DNA of 64,000 nt from Bowmanella denitrificans (GTDB taxonomy: Bacteria; Pseudomonadota; Gammaproteobacteria; Enterobacterales; Alteromonadaceae), in the NCBI RefSeq assembly GCF_002887595.1, contig NZ_PEBU01000001.1, positions 62,001 to 126,000 on the forward strand, written 5' to 3'. Each line of letters opens with the position of its first letter. Within the stretch, counting starts at the first letter, position 1. Made by a program: the position numbers and the translations under genes. Shown here piece after piece: positions 31,923 through 39,340 of the stretch. The notes under the pieces are model-generated. The model saw only the letters and a program-made list of their open reading frames with translations, was not told where the DNA came from and did no database searches.

Positions 31923-32739
31923 AGAAACCGATGAATTTATGTTCATTGTGCTTCATTAACATAACTTCCCAAATCTTAAAACATCTTTCAACGCTATCAA
32001 GCTTACTAGAATACAAAGAATAATACTCAAATCCAAAAAACTTACTTTCATCATTGCTAGAATTGAACTTGCTATCTAAAGCATGAAACTGGTTTACAAG
32101 ACTTTGGAGAAATTTAAACCTTAACTTTAAGCTAGATGCGTATATATCAATATTATACTCACCAACTAAAGTCCAGTGGTAACGTGTAGCATGATTAGAA
32201 TATGCCAACTCCTGCAAGCGGGCTCGCAAACGCGAGTGTGGTACAGGGCCAGATAGTACTGGGTTATTTTTATCGTCAACTTCTGGAAAGTTAACAAACT
32301 TAAGATTGTATACTTCATATTCAAAGCTGCTAATTTCCTTTTCAACCGTGTTCACTAGAAGTGTAAATTCCTGAAGATTGCTAAGATACTCATTTGCAGT
32401 TGCTGACCTCTTATGCTCACTAGTTGCTTGTTTAACTTCAAGTCTAGTTTGTCGCAACTCATAAAGCTGGAACTTGATGGAATACACCAAAAGTAAAACA
32501 GTCAAGAAGCTTAAGAAGGGATTAAAAACGCCGCCAACAAAGTCGCCAAACGTGCCAAGGTCGCCGCTGTCGCCTGAATAAAAAGACTGGGTTAAAAAAA
32601 TGCTAACAACATAAATAGCCGCAGCAACAGTAAGGCCTATGAGAATACGTGATTTTATTTTACTGGTGTATGAAAGAAATTCCTTTTCTTCCTGAGATTG
32701 TGCCAATTCTTCTGCATCCAATTTTTGTTCATCACCCAT
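31906..32739 (-). CDS. Two-TM protein resembling putative phage abortive-infection (putAbiC) proteins
   Basis: 277 residues. The ATG at 32739 follows GGGGGA six bases upstream; a frame beginning seven residues earlier is less likely. An acidic N-terminus is followed by two transmembrane helices (about 33-52 and 73-95) around the segment TFGDFVGGVFNPFLSF. A coiled coil (YELRQTRLEVKQATSEHKRS) and an all-helical cytoplasmic C-terminus follow. This layout recalls the putative phage abortive infection family, but assignment is by pattern only. Base composition is much more AT-rich than the surrounding phage genes, so it looks like acquired cargo. It lies between integrase and repressor, a usual cargo site in temperate phages. 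Confidence 0.55.
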   Translation of the reverse strand: MGDEQKLDAEELAQSQEEKEFLSYTSKIKSRILIGLTVAAAIYVVSIFLTQSFYSGDSGDLGTFGDFVGGVFNPFLSFLTVLLLVYSIKFQLYELRQTRLEVKQATSEHKRSATANEYLSNLQEFTLLVNTVEKEISSFEYEVYNLKFVNFPEVDDKNNPVLSGPVPHSRLRARLQELAYSNHATRYHWTLVGEYNIDIYASSLKLRFKFLQSLVNQFHALDSKFNSSNDESKFFGFEYYSLYSSKLDSVERCFKIWEVMLMKHNEHKFIGFFNMNR

Positions 32740-32828
32740 AAAAATCCCCCAAAGCGCCACTCTTGCCGCCTTTCAAAGCCTGTGCGGTGGGCTAATATGA
32801 AACCATCGTCTTACTACCTGGAATTACC

Positions 32829-33062
32829 ATGGAAGGCACAACAGATATTAGTTTGTACCAAGCCCGCGCCATAGTGCTGGAACTGGCCAGCGCCGCCGAT
32901 ATGCCGCCGGGTGTGGAACGTATCGACAGGTTGAATGCTGCGATTGATAGAGCAGTATCATTCAATCAAAATTCCACGAAAACAGGGCGGCCATCTGCGC
33001 CAATAGTTACGAGTTTACCTGCCATGTTTGCCCCATTTTCATCAAGCGTAAACATAAAGTGA
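32829..33062 (+). pseudogene. Small plus-strand ORF, probably a truncated phage gene
   Basis: The frame runs 77 codons, but only the first 47 or so (MEGTTDISLYQARA... to AVSFNQ) have phage-like GC-rich codons. From about 32966 the frame runs antisense through the end of the next AT-rich gene and loses coding character. It is best read as the 5' remnant of a small phage gene cut when the AT-rich cargo entered. A GGA lies eight bases upstream of the ATG, so a short peptide could still be made. Confidence 0.4.
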
Positions 33063-33865
33063 GTCTCATGCTTACTGCTGAGAACATAGGTTTCGCCATC
33101 CCAATTCAACGAAACGTTGAAATTTGGGTCTCGCCTATCATTAGCTAAATAAACTTCAAATGGTTCCGGCTGTTTTTCGGTAGCAAAAGTGAATTCTAGA
33201 AATCTAGAATCAGAACCAAAATACAAGGTAGTTGCAGCAAGATTATTAATGGTGTGCCCAGTTCCACGCCGCTGCAACTTCTTAAACTCAGCCCATATAT
33301 CATCAACGGTTGGAGCGGAAACACTGTTAACTTCGGTATTTTCTACAGGAATAGTCTGTATTGAATCAGTAGTTGTTTCAATTCGGTCTGGTGTCATTAA
33401 ATAGCCGACAGCTATACACAGCAAAATTAATATCAAACAACCTAGCTTACCTTTGTTGTCAGAATTGGTAACAGATGAGTTGGGTTCTACGTGCTGATAC
33501 TTTTGTGCTGATAAGGGTTTTGCTTTAATTTTGTTTTTTCTATCAGAAGGGTGTTTCAACAAATCAAGCAAGTCGACAGCTTTTAACTTTCCACTGGTCA
33601 GTAGCGCCAATGGAATACTATTACCAGAATGCAAAACAAGAATGTCAGACCTTATCGAGTCTAACGAAAAAGAACGCTCTTCACTTCTAACATGACAAAA
33701 ACCAGTTATTCCGCCAGCTAAGCCATGAACTTCATTTCCTTGGTTGTCATAGTGTTCATCAATATCAATTTGCTCTATGTCAACTGTTCGGCGCAATACC
33801 TCGCCACTTGCATTCTTGTAATCAAATTCAACCTGAATGCCTGAAACTAAAACAAAGTCATCCAT
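32966..33865 (-). CDS. Hypothetical single-TM protein co-oriented with the repressor
   Basis: 299 residues, not recognised. The N-terminal 80 residues (VEFDYKNASGEVLRRTVDIEQID ... RSFSLDSIRSD, quoted in parts) faintly recall the WYL ligand-binding fold. One transmembrane helix lies at about 144-160 (LGCLILILLCIAVGYLM), and the C-terminal part has predicted beta structure. A strong Shine-Dalgarno sequence (AAGGA) precedes the ATG. It starts 16 bp after the repressor stop with no terminator between, so it should be transcribed from the repressor promoter in the lysogen. AT-rich like its neighbour. A lysogenic-conversion or defence role is inference. Confidence 0.55.
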   Translation of the reverse strand: MDDFVLVSGIQVEFDYKNASGEVLRRTVDIEQIDIDEHYDNQGNEVHGLAGGITGFCHVRSEERSFSLDSIRSDILVLHSGNSIPLALLTSGKLKAVDLLDLLKHPSDRKNKIKAKPLSAQKYQHVEPNSSVTNSDNKGKLGCLILILLCIAVGYLMTPDRIETTTDSIQTIPVENTEVNSVSAPTVDDIWAEFKKLQRRGTGHTINNLAATTLYFGSDSRFLEFTFATEKQPEPFEVYLANDRRDPNFNVSLNWDGETYVLSSKHETHFMFTLDENGANMAGKLVTIGADGRPVFVEF

Positions 33866-33881
33866 GTAAAGTCCTTATAAA

Positions 33882-34403
33882 TTACCCTGTTGTTTTTTCA
33901 GATTCAGCATCGCTTAACTCCTTTGGCAAGCTGCCAAAGAACTTTCGAAAGGCCAGTTTAGCGCCGGTTTCCGCCGCATTGGTGGCATTAATATTTATAT
34001 CTTTAGCCATAGCCAATTCGTAAATGGCTGACTGCACAGCCATCAGAAAATGCATCTCTTGTTCGCGGCTTACATCTGCATCTAAAGGAGCATTAGGCAA
34101 CACTTTGAAATGCTGCTTTGGCTCAGCCACGGCATTGTGGTCAGGCGTGTTAGGTAAGAACGGGCGCAACTCAAGCGGGACACGCTTATTTTCATAAACG
34201 CTTTGAACCAACTGTTCCATAAGGCTGGCAGGCAACTGCGGCCACGCTTCACAAATTGCCCAAATCTTATCGGCTTTCGGTTTGTGGTCGTCATTTTCCC
34301 ATTGGGTAACTGACGGGCGCGACACATCAATGCCTGCCCCAAACTGTGCCTGCGTGAGCCTTAGTGTCTTGCGGATCTTGCGGATGATATCGCCTGTAGT
34401 CAT
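33882..34403 (-). CDS. cI-like phage repressor (XRE helix-turn-helix)
   Basis: 173 residues. An N-terminal HTH (about 5-55; LTQAQFGAGIDVSRPSVTQWEN) is followed by a C-terminal segment without a LexA-type Ser-Lys peptidase, so it is not an obvious self-cleaving repressor. HP1/P2-type repressors are likewise short. It is divergent from the cro-like gene across 114 bp full of GTAAG-type operators, and the start codon overlaps one copy of the repeat CATGTAAGTAAG. It maintains lysogeny by blocking the rightward early promoter (inferred from layout). Confidence 0.85.
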   Translation of the reverse strand: MTTGDIIRKIRKTLRLTQAQFGAGIDVSRPSVTQWENDDHKPKADKIWAICEAWPQLPASLMEQLVQSVYENKRVPLELRPFLPNTPDHNAVAEPKQHFKVLPNAPLDADVSREQEMHFLMAVQSAIYELAMAKDININATNAAETGAKLAFRKFFGSLPKELSDAESEKTTG

Positions 34404-34517
34404 GTAAGTAAGCTTACGGGGCGAAGTAAGAAAATAAAAGAAAACTTACCTATTTGGTTGACAAGGTAAGTTTTTCGATCTGATACTAAGTTAACCTTTC
34501 TTACCTTGGTTAACAAA
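34401..34517. promoter_or_regulatory. Lysogeny switch: operators and divergent promoters
   Basis: Operators: the palindrome GTAAGCTTAC (34408-34417), the perfect 10-bp inverted repeat AAAACTTACC/GGTAAGTTTT (34441-34450 and 34465-34474), and GTTAACC/GGTTAAC (34490-34496 and 34508-34514). The second one encloses the -35 TTGACA (34458-34463) of a rightward promoter with -10 GATACT (34482-34487, 18-bp spacer). A repressor bound there would occlude it. A leftward promoter for the repressor must also lie here (TTGTCA on the minus strand is a candidate -35). Confidence 0.75.
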
Positions 34518-34739
34518 ATGAAGACGAAAGACGTTATTGAATACTTTGGCGGTGTAAACGCAACAGCTAGAGTCCTAGACATCGCACACCCAGCAGTCTG
34601 CCAGTGGGGCGAATACCCACCCTACGGGCGCCAAGCGGAAATCGAATTGATAACCCAAGGCGCCCTAAAGCGCGAACCCAAGCAACCAGCATTACAAAAA
34701 CGTCCTTGTCACCAACTCCATGTAAGTAAGGTTAGCTAA
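34518..34739 (+). CDS. Cro-like regulator
   Basis: 73 residues, first gene of the rightward early operon. MKTKDVIEYFGGVNATARVL and PAVCQWGEYPPYGRQ are the Cro/YdaS-type helix-turn-helix in the typical arrangement for lambdoid and P2-like Cro proteins. The ATG at 34518 is preferred over an upstream TTG at 34506; the Shine-Dalgarno sequence is weak and the 5' leader short. Its stop overlaps a GGTTAGCTAACC palindrome. Confidence 0.75.
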   Translation: MKTKDVIEYFGGVNATARVLDIAHPAVCQWGEYPPYGRQAEIELITQGALKREPKQPALQKRPCHQLHVSKVS

Positions 34740-34741
34740 CC
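34719..34741. promoter_or_regulatory. Distal operator-like site at the cro-cII junction
   Basis: A second copy of the 12-mer CATGTAAGTAAG (34719-34730; first copy 34401-34412) runs into the perfect 12-bp palindrome GGTTAGCTAACC (34730-34741), which covers the cro stop. Its half-site GGTTA matches the GTTAACC/GGTTAAC operator upstream. It is a likely secondary binding site for repressor, Cro or CII. Confidence 0.55.
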
Positions 34742-35242
34742 ATGCCTAACAAAACACCATACATAAAACGCCGAAACGCATGTGAAGACCCGGTGATGGC
34801 TGGGTACAGCCTGCTGCAGGACTACGACACCAACGACCTTAAAGAAATCATGGTATGCAGCAGCGAAACCATTGTGCGCAACAAGCTAAACCCCGAGTCA
34901 GAACGCAACGTGCAAACCCTGATTGAAGCCGTAGCCCTGTCGGTAGCACTGAACGACGACAGGCAACTGGCCGCCTGGGCCGCCAAGCGCGGCAAAGCCC
35001 TGGTGAGCCTGCCAACCGATTGCATTTGCGAGGAAGAGTTAGCCGACCAACTGCTACTGGTAAGCGAAGTGATCGGCTGCCTGCATACCGAAATTCGCAA
35101 CGCCCGTGCTGATGGCGTAATCGACGCCAAAGAACGCCAGGCCATACGCGCCGCCGCCTTAAATGCGGTGCGTACCGTGCTGGAACTAGACGAAAGCATA
35201 GGCAGCCAGGTTAGAAAACTGCCCGTACAGAACAACAAGTAA
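34742..35242 (+). CDS. Phage regulatory CII family protein (CP76 type)
   Basis: 166 residues matching the 'phage regulatory protein CII' (CP76) group in length and position. It has an N-terminal segment ending ACEDPVMAGYSLLQDYD, a helical core with LIEAVALSVALNDDRQLAAWAAKRG, and a C-terminal helix (ARADGVIDAKERQAI). It starts two bases after the cro stop, adjacent to an operator palindrome. In P2/HP1-like phages this gene product helps the lysis-lysogeny choice. Confidence 0.7.
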   Translation: MPNKTPYIKRRNACEDPVMAGYSLLQDYDTNDLKEIMVCSSETIVRNKLNPESERNVQTLIEAVALSVALNDDRQLAAWAAKRGKALVSLPTDCICEEELADQLLLVSEVIGCLHTEIRNARADGVIDAKERQAIRAAALNAVRTVLELDESIGSQVRKLPVQNNK

Positions 35243-35255
35243 AGGAGCCACCACC

Positions 35256-35543
35256 ATGCAACCACTTGCCCCCGTACTGAACGCCTGCGGCCAGCCCATT
35301 GCCGACGATGACCGCCACGTCACAATGAAAGAAGCCTGCCTGCAACTGGGCATTAGCCGCAAAACCATTGATTTGATGATTGCCGATTTTCGCTTTCCGC
35401 CTAAGCACTTCATTACCCCAGGGCGCGTGGGCTTTTGGCAGTCAGAGCTAACCGAATGGCACAAAACCGGGGCCATCGGCTGGCACCAACGCTACGGCCA
35501 ACAGTTACAAAACGAACACACACAAGCCCGGCGTAAAGCCTAA
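35256..35543 (+). CDS. AlpA/MerR-like DNA-binding protein
   Basis: 95 residues with a central winged-helix motif (TMKEACLQLGISRKTIDLMI ... FPPKHFITPGRVGFW, then ELTEWHK), typical of AlpA/excisionase-type small regulators. The preceding junction is TAAAGGAGCCACCACCATG, so the Shine-Dalgarno sequence overlaps the upstream stop. It may be the excisionase or an early regulator. A strong terminator follows. Confidence 0.65.
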   Translation: MQPLAPVLNACGQPIADDDRHVTMKEACLQLGISRKTIDLMIADFRFPPKHFITPGRVGFWQSELTEWHKTGAIGWHQRYGQQLQNEHTQARRKA

Positions 35544-35566
35544 CGGAGTCTAGCTGGCAGAGCCTT

Positions 35567-35604
35567 GGCGGGCTGCGGTTTACCGGGCCCAGCCCGCCCT
35601 TTTT
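35567..35604 (+). terminator. Intra-operon intrinsic terminator in the early region
   Basis: 9-bp stem GGCGGGCTG (35567-35575) / CAGCCCGCC (35590-35598) followed by CTTTTT. It sits between the AlpA-like gene and the rest of the early genes, which are on the same strand, with the next Shine-Dalgarno sequence right behind it. Transcription of replication genes would need read-through, antitermination or a second promoter. Confidence 0.8.
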
Positions 35605-35617
35605 AAGGAACACCACC

Positions 35618-36172
35618 ATGAAAAACACAGCCCTGGCTGGCGAATACCTTCCAGCCCACCGCCCCAGCGAACATAGCGCCTGGCATAAGCTGGATATACG
35701 CAACCAGCAAGCCGCCAACCACGCCCCGCACCGCAGCCCGGCAGAACATATTGAAGCCCTGCAAGCCATGCTGCGCGAAGGCCGCGAACACAAGCTTGGC
35801 GCCATTCTCGACGCCCTGCCCAAACGCCTGCGCAACGCCCTGTTTTACGCCGCCTATATCGACAAAGCCGACCTGGCCAAACCCTTCGACCAGCTCACCG
35901 GCGCCCAGCGCCAACAGATTTACATCAACCTGCGCGCCTACCTGGAACTGGTAGAACGCTTGCGCAAAGCCGGTTTTTGGAAGCCAGCCGCCTGGAACAT
36001 AGGCGAGTTAAAAGGCCTAACCCCCGCCAGCGACGAAGAAATGCAACTGATTGCCCAGGCCAAAGCCGCCAGGGCCGAAGCCGCCAGGCAGCGCCAGGCC
36101 GAACTGGCACAAGCCGAAGAGGCCGAGCGCGCCGAATTTAAACAAGCCATGCAGGCCGAAGCCAGCCAATAA
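35618..36172 (+). CDS. Hypothetical phage early protein
   Basis: 184 residues, not recognised. A helical middle (about 45-120) is followed by a long Ala/Glu/Gln-rich C-terminal coiled coil (EEMQLIAQAKAARAEAARQ onward). It is the first gene after the intra-operon terminator, with the Shine-Dalgarno sequence AAGGA in the terminator tail. Codon use matches the neighbours. Confidence 0.6.
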   Translation: MKNTALAGEYLPAHRPSEHSAWHKLDIRNQQAANHAPHRSPAEHIEALQAMLREGREHKLGAILDALPKRLRNALFYAAYIDKADLAKPFDQLTGAQRQQIYINLRAYLELVERLRKAGFWKPAAWNIGELKGLTPASDEEMQLIAQAKAARAEAARQRQAELAQAEEAERAEFKQAMQAEASQ

Positions 36173-36189
36173 CCACCAAGGATAACCAC

Positions 36190-36909
36190 ATGCCAAACAC
36201 CGCCCACATAGCCCAAGCTGCGCCCGCCATCAACGTATGGCAGCAAGACGCCGTAGACTGGCTACGCATGCAGCCCAACCAATCGGTAAACCTGATTGTT
36301 ACGGATCCTGCCTACGAAAGCCTGGAAAAACACCGCGCCATAGGCACCACCACCCGCTTAAAACAAAGCGACGCCAGCAGCAACACCTGGTTTCCCACCT
36401 TTCCCAACGACAGGTACTTAGATCTGTTTATCGAAGCCTACCGGGTGCTGGAAAAAAACAGCCACATGTACGTGATGTGCGACCAGGAAACCGGCTTATT
36501 AATCAAACCCATCGCCGAACAAGCCGGCTTTAAATTCTGGAAATTCATCACTTGGGACAAGCTCAGCATTGGTATGGGCTACCACTACCGCAACCAAACC
36601 GAATGGGTCATGTTTCTGGAAAAAGGCAAGCGCCGCCTGCACGACCTAAGCATGCCCGACGTGCTACAGCACAAACGCATACACAAAGGCTACCCAACCG
36701 AAAAGCCCCCCGGCCTGTACGAAGACCTAATCGAACAATCCAGCGCCCCGGGTGAAGTAGTAGCCGACCTGTTCTTTGGCAGCGGCAACGGCTTGTTAGC
36801 CGCCGCCCGCCTTGGCCGCCACGCCATCGGCACCGACATAGCGCCCGCCGCGCACCAATTTCTGGCCAGCCAGGCCGACACCCAGGGCATTGCCCTAAAC
36901 CACTGTTAA
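36190..36909 (+). CDS. Beta-class DNA methyltransferase (DPAY motif)
   Basis: 239 residues. Motif IV (catalytic) is DPAY at 39-42 and precedes motif I FFGSGN (195-200), the order of beta-class N4-cytosine/N6-adenine methyltransferases. DPAY rather than DPPY is a common phage variant. No restriction partner is adjacent, so a solitary anti-restriction or regulatory methylase is likely. Target unknown. Confidence 0.85.
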   Translation: MPNTAHIAQAAPAINVWQQDAVDWLRMQPNQSVNLIVTDPAYESLEKHRAIGTTTRLKQSDASSNTWFPTFPNDRYLDLFIEAYRVLEKNSHMYVMCDQETGLLIKPIAEQAGFKFWKFITWDKLSIGMGYHYRNQTEWVMFLEKGKRRLHDLSMPDVLQHKRIHKGYPTEKPPGLYEDLIEQSSAPGEVVADLFFGSGNGLLAAARLGRHAIGTDIAPAAHQFLASQADTQGIALNHC

Positions 36910-36920
36910 GGACCACCGCC

Positions 36921-37751
36921 ATGAACGTATTTGACAAAATCTACATAGCCAGCGAATGCCGCCGCCTGCAACACGAAGGGTTTTATACCCTCGACACCGA
37001 AACCACCGGGCTGGATGAAAACGGCCGCATTGTAGAAGTGGCCGTTATCGCCCCCGACAACAGCCACTACAGCAGCCTGGTCAACCCAGGCATACCGATT
37101 CCGCCAGACGCCACCAACGTACACGGCATTACCGACGAGGCCGTAAAAAGCGAACCAGACTGGATCCAGGTAGGAACCGAACTGACCAACCTGTACGGGC
37201 TAACCAAAGCTAAGGAAAACATACCCAACCTGGTTATCTACAGCAGCGACTACGACCAGCAGCTAATGGAACAAAGCGGCGGCAACCCCTTTAAAGGCGC
37301 CAATGTGTTTTGTGCCATGCGCGCCTTTGCCATGTTCCACGGCGAAACAAAAGAAAACGGCCAGTACAAATGGCAAAAGCTCAGCCACGCCGCCGAACTT
37401 ACCGGCTTTGCTATGCCCGAAGGGCTAACCGCCCACCGCGCCTACGCCGACTGCCTGATGACCAAGCACCTAATCGAACACATGGCAGCCTGGCAATGGA
37501 AGCCAACAGAGCAAGAAGCCCGCCAGGCCATCGCCAACATCCACGACACCTACAGCGCCCACAGCCTGCTTGACGCCCTGCTACCCGACAGAGGCTACAC
37601 ACTGGAACTCACCATCAGAAAAAGCACCACAGGCACAAAGCAAGACTGCAACGTGATCTACAGCGGCCAGTGCTTTATGGCCCCCCACTGGCACCTGGCC
37701 GTACAAGCCGTTTACGAACGTCTTCTGGGCCAAAAAGCCCTTACCTATTAA
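36921..37751 (+). CDS. DnaQ-like 3'-5' exonuclease
   Basis: 276 residues. The N-terminal DEDD exonuclease domain has ExoI motif TLDTETTGL with the first Asp-Glu pair (about residues 18-26), ExoII-like IVIYSSDYDQQLME, and a final segment HRAYADCLMTKHLIEHM with the His and Asp expected of a DEDDh enzyme. The C-terminal 70 residues are unassigned. Probably acts in phage replication or host DNA degradation. Junction TAAGGACCACCGCCATG links it to the methylase gene. Confidence 0.85.
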   Translation: MNVFDKIYIASECRRLQHEGFYTLDTETTGLDENGRIVEVAVIAPDNSHYSSLVNPGIPIPPDATNVHGITDEAVKSEPDWIQVGTELTNLYGLTKAKENIPNLVIYSSDYDQQLMEQSGGNPFKGANVFCAMRAFAMFHGETKENGQYKWQKLSHAAELTGFAMPEGLTAHRAYADCLMTKHLIEHMAAWQWKPTEQEARQAIANIHDTYSAHSLLDALLPDRGYTLELTIRKSTTGTKQDCNVIYSGQCFMAPHWHLAVQAVYERLLGQKALTY

Positions 37752-37760
37752 GGAACCAAC

Positions 37761-38201
37761 ATGAACAACCAAAAAAGAAGAATTTATCTGGCATCAAGCT
37801 GGAGAAACGAAGACCAACAGGAAGTACTACACGTCTTGCGCGCGGCAGGTCACGAGGTTTACGACTTTAAAAACCCAACACCGGACAGTAACGGCTTTGC
37901 ATGGAGTGACATAGATCCTGATTGGCAAAACTGGTCTGCAGAGAGGTACAGAGAGTTGCTATTAAACCACCCAATAGCAGCGCTCGGCTTTCAAAGAGAC
38001 ATGCGCGCCATGCAGTGGGCAGACACCTGCGTGTTATTACTGCCATGTGGCCGCTCAGCTCACCTAGAAGCGGGCTGGTTCTGTGGCATGGGCAAGCGCT
38101 GCATCATCTTCACCCGCGACGGCGAAGAACCCGAGCTAATGGCACTGATGGCAACCCACATCGTTACATCAGTTTCAGAAATGCTAAGAGCACTCAAATA
38201 A
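37761..38201 (+). CDS. Nucleoside 2-deoxyribosyltransferase-like protein
   Basis: 146 residues. IYLASSWRN at the N-terminus, GHEVYDFKNP, and the C-terminal pair ADTCVLLLPCGRSAHLEAGW plus GKRCIIF are the pattern of the nucleoside 2-deoxyribosyltransferase-like fold, including the likely catalytic Glu in HLEAG. Possible roles are nucleotide salvage or signal-nucleotide turnover. It uses AGA/AGG and more AT-ending codons than its neighbours, which suggests a separate origin. Stop-SD-start junctions on both sides are the same as in flanking genes. Confidence 0.75.
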   Translation: MNNQKRRIYLASSWRNEDQQEVLHVLRAAGHEVYDFKNPTPDSNGFAWSDIDPDWQNWSAERYRELLLNHPIAALGFQRDMRAMQWADTCVLLLPCGRSAHLEAGWFCGMGKRCIIFTRDGEEPELMALMATHIVTSVSEMLRALK

Positions 38202-38210
38202 GGAACCACC

Positions 38211-39146
38211 ATGAACAACGCCACTGTCACCCAAGCCCTGGTCAGCCAATGCAACGAAGCGCTCAGCCTGGCCAAACGCCGCCATACAGGCCTTACACAA
38301 ATTACCGCCCAGGAAGTGCTGCACACCTGCAGTTGCATTGCCGACCACTGCGGCCTGATCGACCTAAACGCCCTGATACAAAAAGCCCTGATCCAACTGG
38401 AACAAGGCACGCCAAACACCATTCAGTACCAGGGCGAAAAGCCAACCAGAAGCTTAGCTGAACAAGCCCAACAGAACGTTGTGAGCGCTACAAACCTGGC
38501 CGACAAAATACGCGCCGAAGAAGGTGCCCCCATTAATTACTGGCCAGTACTTCACCTGGACCCACGCATAGCCAGCATGACACCGGAACAATTCGAAAAA
38601 GAATATTGCTGCGACTTTGCCAGTCAGCCAGACCAAACCGCAGTAGCGGTTGCCATGAAAAGCCGCCGCAATGGGCTGAATGCTATCAGGTCGCTGCAAA
38701 ACCTATACAGCATTCCATCTGCCGAAAACTTTAGCTACCTACAACGCAAATGCGACAATCTGAAACAGCAAGCCCAGGCCCAAGCCCAGGAAGCCCGCAC
38801 CCACCGCAACACCCTGCACCGCATCCACGAAGCGCTAGGCATTGAAGCACCGGATTATGAAGGCCCGCGCCCCGTTATCGCCCTGTTTGAAAAGCTCCTG
38901 CACATCAACAGCGACCTGGCCGGAAAAGACCTGAAAGACAACCTGGTCTGGCTCACCCGTGACGAAATAAACGAATGGGCCATGCTCAGCAGCCACGGCA
39001 TTACCGCCCAAAGCGCCATTGAAGCGCAGGAACTGGTGCTGGAACTTGCCAAAGCCTTGGGGGTGCCGCCCGTCAAACAAGCCCTTAGCGGCTTTATTGC
39101 GGGGTTGAAAGCCAACACAGCTCAACCAAAGGCAGCCAACGCATGA
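38211..39146 (+). CDS. Hypothetical phage early protein with coiled coil
   Basis: 311 residues, not recognised. An N-terminal helical part (about 1-90) is followed by a middle segment with ASMTPEQFEKEYCCDF, a strong coiled coil (about 180-215; LKQQAQAQAQEARTHRN) and a C-terminal helical part ending in a short tail. It overlaps the next small gene by 4 bp (ATGA), so it belongs to the same operon. It is likely one of the variable early genes of this phage type. Confidence 0.6.
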   Translation: MNNATVTQALVSQCNEALSLAKRRHTGLTQITAQEVLHTCSCIADHCGLIDLNALIQKALIQLEQGTPNTIQYQGEKPTRSLAEQAQQNVVSATNLADKIRAEEGAPINYWPVLHLDPRIASMTPEQFEKEYCCDFASQPDQTAVAVAMKSRRNGLNAIRSLQNLYSIPSAENFSYLQRKCDNLKQQAQAQAQEARTHRNTLHRIHEALGIEAPDYEGPRPVIALFEKLLHINSDLAGKDLKDNLVWLTRDEINEWAMLSSHGITAQSAIEAQELVLELAKALGVPPVKQALSGFIAGLKANTAQPKAANA

Positions 39147-39325
39147 ACCACACCGGTCTTTGGCCCCGCCAATGGGCGGCAAAAATTCGCGACAACACCG
39201 CCACCCTGCAGGACGTACCCACGCACCTGCAGGCCCTGGTGCGCGAACACCTAACCACCGCCGAAGACCACGAATTTAAAAACAAAAAATGGGCCAGCCA
39301 TAAGCGCAAATGGCCGCGTAAATAA
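39143..39325 (+). CDS. Small basic phage protein
   Basis: 60 residues, Trp- and Lys/Arg-rich at the C-terminus (NKKWASHKRKWPRK). It overlaps the preceding gene by four bases and ends 15 bp before the C5 methyltransferase start. It resembles the small basic proteins often found upstream of phage methylase genes; no function known. Confidence 0.55.
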   Translation: MNHTGLWPRQWAAKIRDNTATLQDVPTHLQALVREHLTTAEDHEFKNKKWASHKRKWPRK

Positions 39326-39340
39326 GTGGGAGCCAAAACC

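Noticed and set aside
34401-34741. Short GTAAG repeats considered as a CRISPR-like or iteron array
   Set aside because: Units are palindromic operator boxes with irregular spacing at a repressor/cro divergence, with no spacers of uniform length and no replication protein next to them.
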